DNA from: Septoria linicola
Taxonomy: Eukaryota; Ascomycota; Dothideomycetes; Mycosphaerellales; Mycosphaerellaceae
Length of the DNA stretch: 64,000 bases
NCBI GenBank assembly: GCA_024114885.1
Contig: CP099419.1
Location: 2,480,001-2,544,000, forward strand
Reading direction: 5' to 3'
In this document: positions 33,283 to 43,500 of the stretch, in pieces
How positions within the stretch are numbered: the first letter of the stretch is position 1
How the letters are laid out: every line of letters starts with the position of its first letter
Notes under the pieces: model-generated
Told to the model about the DNA's origin: nothing
Database searches by the model: none
The model's input: only the letters and a program-made list of their open reading frames with translations
Made by a program: the position numbers and the translations under genes

Positions 33283-34682
33283 ATGCGATTCGCCCGGATG
33301 CTCACAGTTGCGCTAGCATACTGCGCTACTTCGATGGGCCACACACACAATTCGACCGTGCTCTTCAACGAGCAAAGTTGGAACAGCCCGCGAAAGCGAT
33401 GGCTCTCAGTATCTGATAGCCCGCAGTTGGCCGAGGGCACCACTCCAGGCCCCGAGCACGTCTACGCCTGGCCAGTCGTCTGTAACGACCCTGTCATACA
33501 GCCAATATACTATTGCTACAAAGACGCGAGATTACTAATGAACCTTCGGCGGTACGTCGACCAGGCTATACAAGCATGGGCACCTGCCATGGCTGTGTCA
33601 TCTCTTCGAATCCTTCCAGATCCTCGCTGCGCTCAAGTGGCTTTTGGATTCCACGGGGACACGGAGAACTGCATATGCTCACAAATGGCCCCGAAGCAAT
33701 CTGGAGAGGACCACTTCGATACCTTGGTGATATCCGACACCACCAAAGACAACGACGATGCCCATAACAAAGATTCTGCGAAATGCTCCACTAACTGCAA
33801 GCAAGGCTATAGCTACCATGTTCCTGGTGAGCCGAAGCGACCATTTAGGCATGTGCTTCGGTTCTGCTATCCGGAACGCTTGGGTACCATGACAATAGAG
33901 CAGGAGAACGAAGTGCAAGCAGCAATGAATCATGAGGTTGGTGAGTGATGGAATACAATGAAACTTGCACTGTCGATCTCAGCTGATCATACCCCAGGAC
34001 ATAGTGTTGGTTTGGCCCACGAGCATCAACGACCCGATCGTGACCAGTTCATCCGCTTCGAGCCGCGTGTTCTGAAAGGCCATAAGAAAGCGCTTGAGAA
34101 CGCGGAGAAGGACCCCGACGGGCTGTTCAAGTTCAAAGGCGCCCCGAAGGATGTGAAAGGAAGAATGGGTCAAATGTGAGCGCAGATCGGCGAACGTTAC
34201 GCATCTCATGCTAACACAAGCCACAGCATTAGTTTCGAACGATTTGCGAATTACTTTCCTGGCATTCACAACTTCCGCAAGGTCAAGCAAAGCCAACCAG
34301 CCAAGCCCAACGCCCCTTCTCGATGAAGCAAGAATAGTCTGTCGACTTTGACTACGAGAGTATCACAATGTACGGCTCCTACAACGGGATTCGACCAAAG
34401 GATCGAGAGAAAGGACAGCTCGTCCTTCAAAGACTGGACAATGTGAATGGGGGCGTAATATATGGCTGCGGCAAGTCCTCGGAGAATGGGCCTGCGAAGC
34501 TCTCCGAAGGCGACATCGCTCGTGTTGCGCAGCTCTACGACAACTACACCCCTGAGTGTAAAGCGGCACAGCAGGGCAAACAAAATTGGGGTAAAGGTGC
34601 CAGGGTGAAGATTCGAGATGGCGACTGGATTCATGTCGAGCCCCCAAACAAGAGCAACTTCACCAGGAGAGACGAGCTTTGA
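33283..34682 (+). CDS. secreted astacin-type zinc metalloprotease, copy B (degenerate or re-spliced)
   Basis: ATG 33283 is preferred over in-frame ATG 33142 because it begins the signal peptide (MRFARMLTVALAYCATSMG). KRW precedes the mature domain and H217 starts HEVGHSVGLAHEHQRPDRD. Introns lie at 33941-33997 and 34176-34226, the latter being the shared phase-2 intron. Just after FANYFPGIHNFRK the frame runs into TGA, and the Met-turn segment (SVDFDYESITMY) is preceded by TAG. An intron at 34282-34337 (GTCAAG to AATAG, 56 nt) would restore a 411-aa frame. Relative to A and C it removes the segment between YFP and the Met-turn, and the Met-turn Met is Thr. Either a decaying paralogue or one with a new intron. 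It ends RRDEL. Confidence 0.7.
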
Positions 34683-34912
34683 GGGCCTCTGCTTATGTGG
34701 CTTCCTATTATTTACGACGATCAGCTGGAGTCACCATGTGTGTCTCTCTTATTGCGATGCAGAGCGCGAGTGCATACCGGATATAGTTCTATTTGCGGGA
34801 ATGTTCACTTTTTGCTCACGATACCCGAACACAAAGTGATTGCGACGTCGAGGTCGAAGGGTACTCTGATCTGAAATTCACATGAATCTGACCGGATCAC
34901 TTTACCCACTCA

Positions 34913-34920
34913 CTTATAAG
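34913..34920 (+). promoter_or_regulatory. TATA-like element upstream of astacin copy C
   Basis: CTTATAAG lies 84-91 nt upstream of the ATG at 35004, within an otherwise gene-free spacer (34683-35003). Confidence 0.35.
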
Positions 34921-35003
34921 TTATACTGCAGTCAAACAGCGTCTACAGATACCATGCTACAAACAATGACAAATTTGCTGCGACTTTTTTACGCATCGCG
35001 AGG

Positions 35004-36286
35004 ATGAATTCCTTGGCTACGACGCTGCTCATTGCAGCTCTGTGTAGCGCTACCAGTGCATGCTCACTCGCAGAAGAACACACATGCAGCGCCGACATAC
35101 TGAACAAGAGATGGTTTGGTGTACCTGAGCTACCGAACGATCAAAGTTTGACAGCTCCATACCGCTATCCCTGGCCAGTGACTTGCACCGACCCAATAGT
35201 GATGCCCGTGCGATACTGCTTCAAAGACAGGAGATCAGCAAAGAACTTGGGCAAAATCGTTCTTCAAGCTGTTGCTGGGTGGTCACCAGCCTGGACTGAC
35301 GGATCAGAGCTGCTTTCAGCTCTACGCATCATTCCCGATCCAGGCTGCGGTGACGAGAAGTACTGTCTGTGTAGCAACTTGAACGTCGCCAAAGATGCAC
35401 TGATGATCTCAGACGACACGAAAGACAATAATCCCGAGTGGAACGATGGCCCGGAGTGCCAGACCGTCACTACAACAGGATACTCATACATCCCAGAACA
35501 CGAGCCAGAAGCTCCGTTCAGACACTACCTGAAGTTCTGTGCATACGACCCGACAGACAACAATCGACAGGAGATGAAAGCGATACTCTACATGAAACAC
35601 GAGATGGGACACGCTATGGGCCTGTCACATGAACATCAGAGAAGAGATCGCGACCAGTATTTGTGGTATCAGATCAAGAATATCCTGGGCTATGAAACAG
35701 CCGTCGAAAAGGTCACAGTGGATGAGCTTGGATTCTTTGAAGAAGATCAGACGATCGATCAGAGAGTAAAGATGGCGTACTGTCTCTTGTATGAGCACCT
35801 CCTAATGTCTATTCGCTGACTGTATCTAGTGCACGTAGAGGCTACATAGCGAAGCACTACTTTCCCGAAGCGGTCGATTACGCCATGGCCATTTCACACA
35901 CCGAAGGCTACGATGAAGCAGCGTACATGTACGAAGCCTTTGAAGCCTCAGCCAAGTTCGACTACGACAGTATCATGATATACAGCTCAGATCTTGGCGC
36001 TGTAGCTCCGGGGAAGAAGATCATATTCCGGAAAGACAACAAGCAGGCGGTGTATATGGGCGGCGATCCTGATGTGACGAAGGCTGGAATTAGCGAGGGT
36101 GATGTCGCGAGAGTCGCTCAGCTTTACGATGCAAAGACAGAAGCTGGGCATCGCGCCAAGAGGGGTGAAGTATGGGGCATCGGAGGGAGTGGTCCGAGCA
36201 GACTTAAGGTAAAGGTGCGCAGCGAGGAGATCGCAGTCGTGCATGCGCCTGGTCGGCGGCGAAGTGATGAGCGAAATGAGCTCTGA
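35004..36286 (+). CDS. secreted astacin-type zinc metalloprotease, copy C
   Basis: Two exons (35004-35776, 35830-36286) give 409 aa. A signal peptide (MNSLATTLLIAALCSATSA) leads to NKRW. H199 starts HEMGHAMGLSHEHQRRDRD, with all three zinc ligands, the catalytic Glu200 and the RxDRD tail; the Met-turn is FDYDSIMIYSS. This is the copy with fewest introns, retaining only the phase-2 intron shared with A and B (donor GTACTG). A Gly/Ser linker and a C-terminal SDERNEL follow the catalytic domain. Multiple paired Cys agree with a secreted fold. All catalytic residues are present, so it is expected to be active. Confidence 0.88.
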
Positions 36287-36294
36287 TACTTGTA

Positions 36295-37820
36295 TCATGC
36301 CAATTCCCGCGCCAGAAACGATGAAGTAGGAAGCTGCGCTCTTCTTCCGCCGCTTTGAACCTGACTTTTGGCCTTCGTTTCGTCATGAACTGGCGCTTCA
36401 CCTCCTTCTCGAATCCACACCAGTGCGTACACTGTATAATGCAGCCTGCCCAGAGTCTTGAAAGTGTGCGCGCGGTGGTCGCCAATATCGCTCGGCCCCC
36501 ACCATGTGGAGATTTCCTGTCCGCTGTCCTCGTTGATCATCCATTGTCCAGGTGAGAAATGCTTCTGCTTGATATTTGCAACAAGTTCTTGCAGTTGGCC
36601 CTCGTTGAGCTTGATCGTCTCCATCTCCAGTCTGAAAGTTTTTGCGCCATAAAAGCTGTCGTGTGTAAGCAGCATTGGAATCCAGCTATCGTCCATGCGA
36701 AGCTTCTCAGATATTTCCCAATTCCACCAATCTGATGGAGTTTGTCAGGGAGTGTCCGCTCAAGCACATCAAGGACAAGCTATCCAGCCGCTAGCTTACC
36801 TGTGTGTTTGATGGTGAACGTGACTTTAGTCGGCCATATCACCCGGGTATGCAGATTGTGATAGTTGATGGTCTGGCTGAGGAAAGCTTGCAGGTGGTGG
36901 TTACCTTGCTCGAGCCAGTACATTTGCGTGAAAAATTGGACGCTCTGAACGTTTCTCCTATTTGCTGGAGTCAAGCTCTTGAAGAAACGAGTAAACCTGG
37001 CCTCTTCTGTCTCGTATATTCCCAGCCGGACCTGTCGACGAGCCCCACGGCTGGCGCGTCCTGGTATTTTTCGTCCTTCGCTCGAGAGTAGCTTGTTGGT
37101 CCATCGAGGTCGACGATCCTCATCTTTGACAAAAAATTGGAACTGAGCTTGCCGCATCGGAAGGTCGTTGCTTTCGAGCCAGAATCGGCGACATGTCAGT
37201 AAAAGACTTGTATTATACTTGGGCTTGGCACGGCAGCCTGGTCTTGACCAGAAGTCGGACTAGGCATAAATGTGATCACGATCATCATCGGGCAGGGTTG
37301 ATAGTCCCCAGACAGTATTGCGTAGCTCGGCGGGAAGCTTGTCGAATAATGGCGATTGTTCCTGAAGGTGGCACTTGAGTAAAGATGCCGCTGTCACTGA
37401 CGATTCAAGCGAGATGCTTGGGGTTGTCGAGTCGTTGGAATGCACTGTCGCAACAATGAGTGTGTGCGAGAGGTGCGAAGGACTGGTCGGAAGCGTGACT
37501 GAACACATGGTGTTTTCCATCGTACTGTCTTGCAAAGGTGTTGCGCAGCTGTGCGGGGATGCGTTAGAGTGTATATGTGCAGCCAAGGTGACACTGCAGG
37601 CAGCACTGGGCTGAGCAATAGTGCCGAATTTCACCAGTACGACCTGCCTGCTTCTAAGCGCATCCTGCGACCTTAGGAGAGCATCGTGCAGAAGTGCCGA
37701 ATACAACGAAGCTGCACAACCGGACACGCTCTGACCGAATACAGACTTGCGCATCAATGCGACGAGAGTGCAACCTGGTAGAGATTTGGTTGTCAGAGAA
37801 GACGAAAAGGTGAGAAGCAT
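36295..37820 (-). pseudogene. F-box-like/DUF7730-type protein gene with in-frame stop
   Basis: The minus frame from ATG 37820 has a Ser/Thr-rich leader, then FDKLPAELRNTVWG and DRDHIYA. It meets TAG at 37262-37260 and continues in the same frame with SDFWSRPGCRAKPKYN, TSLLLTCRRFWLESNDLPM and so on. A 68-nt intron at 36732-36799 joins IKHTD to WWNWE, and the frame closes at 36295. Apart from the TAG (a CAG-to-TAG change would explain it) the gene is complete, 486 codons. It could be a nonsense allele, a sequence error, or a site of stop read-through. The product family is a poorly characterised, often expanded fungal group. The 3' end nearly touches astacin copy C, convergently. Confidence 0.65.
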
Positions 37821-37924
37821 CGAGAACTTTTATTCGTGCAGCTACGAGCGAGTATGCCGCTTTCGTATCATAAAGTCCTCCTCATGCCGCCGTGAGCTTG
37901 CTAGACAAGATAGGGCCCCTACAT

Positions 37925-38563
37925 CTAGTAGAAGAAACCAATGACCTTGCCAGCGACGTGCTTTCTCCTAGCCTCCTCGTGGTCCATGATGCCGGCGGAA
38001 GTGGTGAGGACGATGTAGCCGAATTGACGCGATGGCAGGAGCTTGACGACCCACTTCTCCATGTCGGTGAGCTGGACGTTGTAGCGTGGCGAGATGACAC
38101 CAGTCTTGTTGAGGCGGCCGTTCAGCTGGATGACGATCTTGCCGTTGCGGTGGTCGTCGACCTCCTCGAACTCTCCAATGTAGCCTGAACAGATTGATGT
38201 TAGTGTGATGTCGCGACAATTTAAACGTGCTCTTTCAGCCCGAAATCCAAAGACGTGTAAGAATTCTCGCCAGTTATTTTCAATCTTCCGAGCACTTAAA
38301 GGGCGTTGGTCGTGGTAGTTTGAGACCATTGCCTAGTTATCAACCCGGTGTGCTTCACGCAACTCATCTTCATCCCGCGGTCTCCTCCTCTTGCGCTGAA
38401 GTGAACACGACTGCAGGGGCTTAGACATACCGTGCTTCTGCATGACCTGGAGGAACTTGACGATGACCTTGGAGGATGGGCGGATCAGAACCTGGCGCTT
38501 GCCGGTCTTCTCGGCGTTGTTGATGGCGTTGAGCGCATCGTTGAGGACGGAAGTCTTGACCAT
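37925..38563 (-). CDS. RPS22: cytosolic ribosomal protein uS8 (RPS22/S15a)
   Basis: Exons 38431-38563 and 37925-38184 encode exactly 130 aa, the normal size for uS8. [19 protein letters not shown] at the start and the end [20 protein letters not shown] are essentially invariant in eukaryotes. It is a 40S subunit core protein binding 18S rRNA. The coding intron is 246 nt, about four times the usual size here, and contains an H/ACA snoRNA. A second intron is predicted in the 5' UTR (38621-38801). Yeast RPS22B shows the same arrangement of a UTR intron and a snoRNA-bearing coding intron. Shares an upstream region with the TCTP gene. Confidence 0.97.
38206..38352 (-). ncRNA. snR44: intronic H/ACA snoRNA, snR44-like (18S psi106 and 25S psi1056 guides)
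   Basis: In the RPS22 intron, hairpin 1 has lower stem CCGGG/CTCGG (38344-38348 with 38288-38292) and an upper stem GGC..TGGTC / GACCA..GCC. The pocket strands TGATAACT (38335-38342) and TTTAA (38296-38300) pair with 18S AGUUAUC and UUAAA either side of yeast psi106. Hairpin 2 has lower stem GCGA/TCGC, upper stem TCTTT/AAAGA, and strands TTCTTA (38258-38263) and GTTTAAA (38220-38226), which match UAAGAA and UUUAAA around 25S psi1056. The ACA box is at 38209-38211, three bases from the end. The H box between the hairpins is imperfect (AGATTG or a nearby AAAATA). rRNA sequences and yeast target numbers are from memory. Confidence 0.8.
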
Positions 38564-39083
38564 GTTGGCGGTGTTGTGTTCTGAGATTCTCGGGGCGCGA
38601 AGAAGTGCGGCACGAGGTGTCTAGAGCAATGAAGGAAATGTCAGATCTCGAGGGCCATGGTCCGGAGCGCGAAGGTGCTTCTGCGACATGACCACGAAGA
38701 AGTCTTCGGCTCGATGCTATCGAGGCAAAGCGGTGTCATTGCGGGGACAGCAATGATCGCATTCCTCGTGGCCTCCCGATAAGTGATGTAGTTCGACTTA
38801 CCTCTTGTTGTCGCGGCGAGCTGTGAATTGAATCTGTTGCAGAGGAGGAAAAAAGCTCATCTTCGTCGCCAGCCAATTTCGCCGTGTCGATTTTCGGTAG
38901 GTCCGTGCATAAGCTTGGCATTGCCCCAAGACCCGCCGCCGCCTCCAGCAGATTTCGAGACCCTCGTTTCTGCCCCGCGGCAAATCTTCCACCTTTTGTC
39001 GACCGCAACAACTTTCACATTTCTTGCTTCACCCACCTCGACCACTTTCTTGCACCCCAGTACCTTCTTGACCCACCGCCAAC
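38564..39083. promoter_or_regulatory. shared divergent promoter of RPS22 and TCTP
   Basis: Only 520 bp lie between the two start codons. The TCTP side has a pyrimidine-rich leader (about 39000-39080), as usual for highly expressed translation genes. The RPS22 side holds a likely UTR intron. No other ORF is supported. Confidence 0.55.
38621..38801 (-). other. predicted 5'-UTR intron of RPS22
   Basis: On the minus strand, AAGAG|GTAAGT at 38801 and CTCTAG|ACACC at 38621 delimit 181 nt upstream of the ATG. A perfect 6-bp hairpin CTCGAT-AGC-ATCGAG lies inside. No snoRNA box pair with a convincing guide was found in it. Confidence 0.5.
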
Positions 39084-39764
39084 ATGATTATCTACAAGGT
39101 GAGTTAGTTCTCCGAGTTTTGTACGAGTCTAGATGGACTACAAGCCGTCAGCAGTCCTCGACCGTCTCAACAGCCAGATTTCACGTGAAAATCCAGCTAA
39201 CACAGTATGCTAGGACGTGATCACCGGTGACGAGCTCATCTCCGACTCGTACGACCTGAAGGAGGTCGACGGTGTTGTCTACGAGGCCGACTGCAAGAAG
39301 ATCACCATTGGCGCAGTCGAGGTGAACACGGGCGCCAACGCCTCCGCCGAGGGTGGTGACGATGAGGGTGCCGAAGATGCCGCAGAGACCAAGATCGATG
39401 TTGTCTACTCTTTTCGACTCAACGAGACCAGCTTCGACAAGAAGAGCTACCTTTCCCACCTCAAGGGGTACATGAAGGCTGTCAAGGAGAAGCTCAAGGC
39501 CAACGGTGCTAGCGATGAGGAGGTGACCACGTTTGAAAAGGGCGCTGCAGCATACGCAAAGAAGATCGTTGCCAACTTCAAGGACTACGAGTTCTTCATT
39601 GGCGAGTCCATGGACCCAGATGGAGCGTGAGTTTGCAGCGCATGCTATCTGGCACATTCGCATACTGACAGTTTTGTAGCGTTGTCCTTCTCAACTACCG
39701 TGAGGATGGTGTCACTCCATTCGTGACGATCTGGAAGCATGGCCTCAAGGAGGAGAAGGTCTAG
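39084..39764 (+). CDS. TMA19: translationally controlled tumour protein homologue (TCTP/TMA19)
   Basis: Three exons (39084-39098, 39214-39626, 39680-39764) give 170 aa, the usual size. The first exon is only MIIYK. Exon 2 has the TCTP signature region [21 protein letters not shown] and the helical hairpin [21 protein letters not shown]. The third exon ends [17 protein letters not shown], the conserved C-terminus. The acidic loop [12 protein letters not shown] is species-variable. TCTP is a cytosolic, ribosome-associated protein that also interacts with GTPases. The minute first exon explains why an uninterrupted frame begins only after the intron. Confidence 0.96.
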
Positions 39765-40538
39765 ATTGAGGCATGCATTGAGTTATGATGAGAAGAAAAG
39801 CGCACAAGGACGACTTGGAGATTGGAGTGCGGGCTGCATTGGGCCTCCCAGTTATACTCGTCTCTGGTCCGATATAATGCTAGACACGACTTGCATCTAC
39901 GCGTGCTGCTGCGATCCCGCCAGCTCGCAAGATCTCTCACGAAACGATACCACAAAATTCACATGCGACTTCCCAGTTCCGTCGCCCAACACAGTGCTCC
40001 CTGAGGCCTTCCTAGCTAGATGGAACAATCCTCACCTCCAATGCTTAACGTATTGATGCCAGATTCGAGGTGCTCGTGGCCTGAAGACTTTCCCAGTTCC
40101 TAAGATTCCTCCGTACAGCAAAGCCATCAAGCTAATCATATTCTGCCTGGCGAAGGTCAGAAGCTCTTGCTGTGGGGAAACATCTATCAAACGCCTTCGC
40201 ACCTCCCAATTCATGTCTCACACGCGGACGCCCTCTTGACATCCCTGCCCCTCTTCACACGGTCTCACGAGTTTTGGTGTTGCTACGCGAGGACGCCAAA
40301 TAGGCACCGAACGTGCAGGGCTGGGCATTCTCGACCACTCACGGAGTGGCGGCCGCTTCCTGCCGCCGCGGGGCGCAAGGCGCGCTGCTTGCCGCCTGCA
40401 CACTGGGCTGAACTCAATTCGTTCTCTGTTCGTTTCGGCCTCAGTCTTGCGATCTGGATCCACCTCCCATCAGTTCCGCAATGCCATTGATCTAGCAGGA
40501 GAAGGCATTGGTGCCACTGAGCATTTGATGCTCGCCTA
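39765..40538. other. intergenic region, 0.8 kb
   Basis: 3' flank of TCTP and 5' flank of the RNA-dependent RNA polymerase gene. No supported ORF or RNA gene. Confidence 0.5.
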
Positions 40539-43500
40539 ATGGCTCGAAAACGGAAGAGCTCTGAGGTAGAGGCTCTACCTCCAACAGCTGAGACAGCCCA
40601 TGGCTCCGAGATGGAGGACAAGGCTGCAACGATTGTCGGACAGTTCAAGGAGCTCTGTCGAGCTGCAAGACTTGACTTGCCAACTGCAAGTTCCAAGTCT
40701 CCCGATCGCGGCTTACAAGAGAGATCCGACAAGCTATGGCAAGCTTACAGACACCTCTCATGGAAGAATCCACAGCGGCTGAGCGAAGAAGTCGCTACCT
40801 TTCTGTGCAACGTAGAATCTGGCCAAGCTTCTCATGGCACCCGACTGGGCCTGCTTCTCGACACTTTGAAGACGGCCTCGGATGAAACCGCAACTCCCAG
40901 AATCGACAGGTTTCGTAATCCTGTGAAAAGCAGCAACGACTTGCCGACAATCCCAGACCAAACGCAACCATGTTCTACCGCAGATTATCTCAATCCACCT
41001 CCATCTCCCAGTCCATTGGTTTCAAAAATGCCAGGTCAGGCAAATTTAAAATCGAGCTTCAAGACAAAGAAAGCAGGAGCCGACATAGCTCCCTCCATCA
41101 AGCCTGTAGTTCAAGCCTTCCGACCGCCTACGCCGCCCAAAGCAAATAAGGCGGCGGAGAGAACGAAACAACAGAGACTTTCGTTTGCTGCACCGCCGAA
41201 GCCCCCGGTCTTCATAGAGCCAGCTGCACCGGCACACCGACCAGTAGCCAGCAACTTGAAACCTAACCCCAACACATCTTTTGCCAGTACAGGCGCGAAT
41301 ACATCGTTTGGGCAGAACAATTCATTTTGGTCTTCCCAAGACACGAGGAAGTCCTCCCAGACCGATGCCACATCTTTCAGTGATGTACCTCCGCCAGCAC
41401 ATCCTCGTGAATCGACCAACTATGGCTCCACGCTCTCCTCTACAGAGGCCGAAAAGTGGCTCGAAGCTTGCAGGCAATTTGAGTCATCCCAAAAGTCGTC
41501 TTCGACTGATAAGACCATCAGGCCTGCTACATCCCTTTCAGCCAATTCAGCAGAGTCGAATTCGTCCGACTATACCACAGCGCCAACCTCCCCATCCAAG
41601 GGCATTATTTCCGGACCCCGCAGAGCTCAAGATGCTGTTTTCCAGAGCTCAATACAAGAGACCGACTATGGCTCTTCTATTGGCGGTAGCACGCTAGGTG
41701 ATCTGGATAACTACCGCTTCAGACCTGCTGGAGTGTTTGATCATGAGATGCCAGATGCGCCTGTACTGACCACCGTGCACGAAGGATTCACCGCGGCGGC
41801 AACGCACTTAGGCCCGAACGCTCTCAATCTCCCGGAAGACCAGCCTCAACTGTCAACGATGCAATTTGAGCCCACTTCGAGCTTCGCACGACTAGCACTT
41901 CCGTCGTGCTTCGAAAATCTGCCCTTTGTCATAATGTGGGAAGCTCAACGTCTGCTCCAGAACGGCAATGTTTCTACAAGCGATCTGGTTGCCAGGTGGA
42001 AGCCACGAGATCTGCATACTTTGTACAGATTGGAGACAAGTGGGCAGAAAGGCTTTGAGAAAGGCTTTGCCTCAGAGGGCGAAATTGATCTCGAAAATAT
42101 CACATTCGGCGCCGGACTACAGTATTCACAGTCAAGTGCTGGCCCAATCTTCGATTTGGTACTTGCGGCCCCGAAGCACGATAAATCGTGCGACCTGCAA
42201 CGACGCTGCGGTGCTGACCGGGTCCTCTATGTTGACGTGCCCTCCTTGTCAAAGCCGCCACAGCTGCACAAAGGTCGAGACATTATGGCAAGATTCGCCG
42301 ACATGGCCAGCAAGCCGCAACGATTCCTTGGGCGACGCTGGATTTTGTATGTTGTGCAGCCGAACAAGCAGTCCAAGAACTCTGCAATAAGCGGCAGTAG
42401 TAGACTGATCTTCTTCGCTATTGACGACGCGCCCGTATGGACTCTATTCGACGACATAATTCCCTATCACGAGAATGCTCACCAACCAGCTCGAAAGCTA
42501 TACACGAGACTCGAGCTCTCTATGTCTAGAACAATAGCAGCTTTGCAATTTCACGAGGATGATATAGAGTTTAAGGCCGAAGACCAGTTCGCGACTCGTG
42601 AGCGCGACGACGATACCTTTCTAGACCCGGATCTAAGATCATTGAAAGCTCAGGTAGATTCTGAGCACAATTTCGATCCAAAGAAGGAGATGAGCGATGG
42701 CTGTGCAGTTATGTCCTCATGGGCATACTGGCAGGTCCACAGGGCACTAGGCATGGAGAACATCCGATCCGCATTCCAAGCGCGTATTGGAGGCGCAAAA
42801 GGCGTGTGGTACAAGGATCGAGAAGATTTCACAGGCATGGACCAGCAGAAGCCACCAGGACCACACATCAAGCTTGCGAGAAGCCAGGTCAAGGTCAACA
42901 GAAGCACATTGGCTGGTTGTAACGTGCACACTCTGTCGTTCAACGTTGTCAAGTCTAATTCGTACGCAAAGACGTCTTTAATGCACACTGGATTCATGCC
43001 GATCCTTCTCGATCGCGGAGTGCCGAAGCAGGTCATGCTAGATGTTATCCGCTCGCAAGTTCGGCGCGAGATGGAGCAATTCGAGGATGCTGTCAAGGGA
43101 GGACCCCATACTCTGCGTCGCTGGATGCATGCTCAAAACGGAATGTTCGAAGAGAGGAACCGCGAACGTGAGATGCTGCTGCGTCCCGATGGTCTGCCGT
43201 TGAGTCGCGATGAACGAATTGTGCAACTCCTGGAAGCAGGCTTTGACCAATGCAGTTTACCATATCTGGCGCGCGAGGTCAAACTTATGGCGCAGCAGGC
43301 ATTCGATCTAAAGAAGAAGAATTACAAGATCAAGCTTGACAGGTCCACAACGTTGATGGGTATTGCCGATCCTTTCGGATGCTTGCTTCCAGGAGAAGTA
43401 CACGTCAACTTTAGCACGCCGTTCCTCGAGTCCACTGGGATGTCTTGGCTGAGATTGAACATGGACGGACTGATCGCTCGAAACCCTGCTTTGGCGCCAT

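Noticed and set aside
38621..38801. Possible snoRNA in the RPS22 5'-UTR intron
   Set aside because: One CTGA and a short hairpin only; no paired box C or H/ACA layout.
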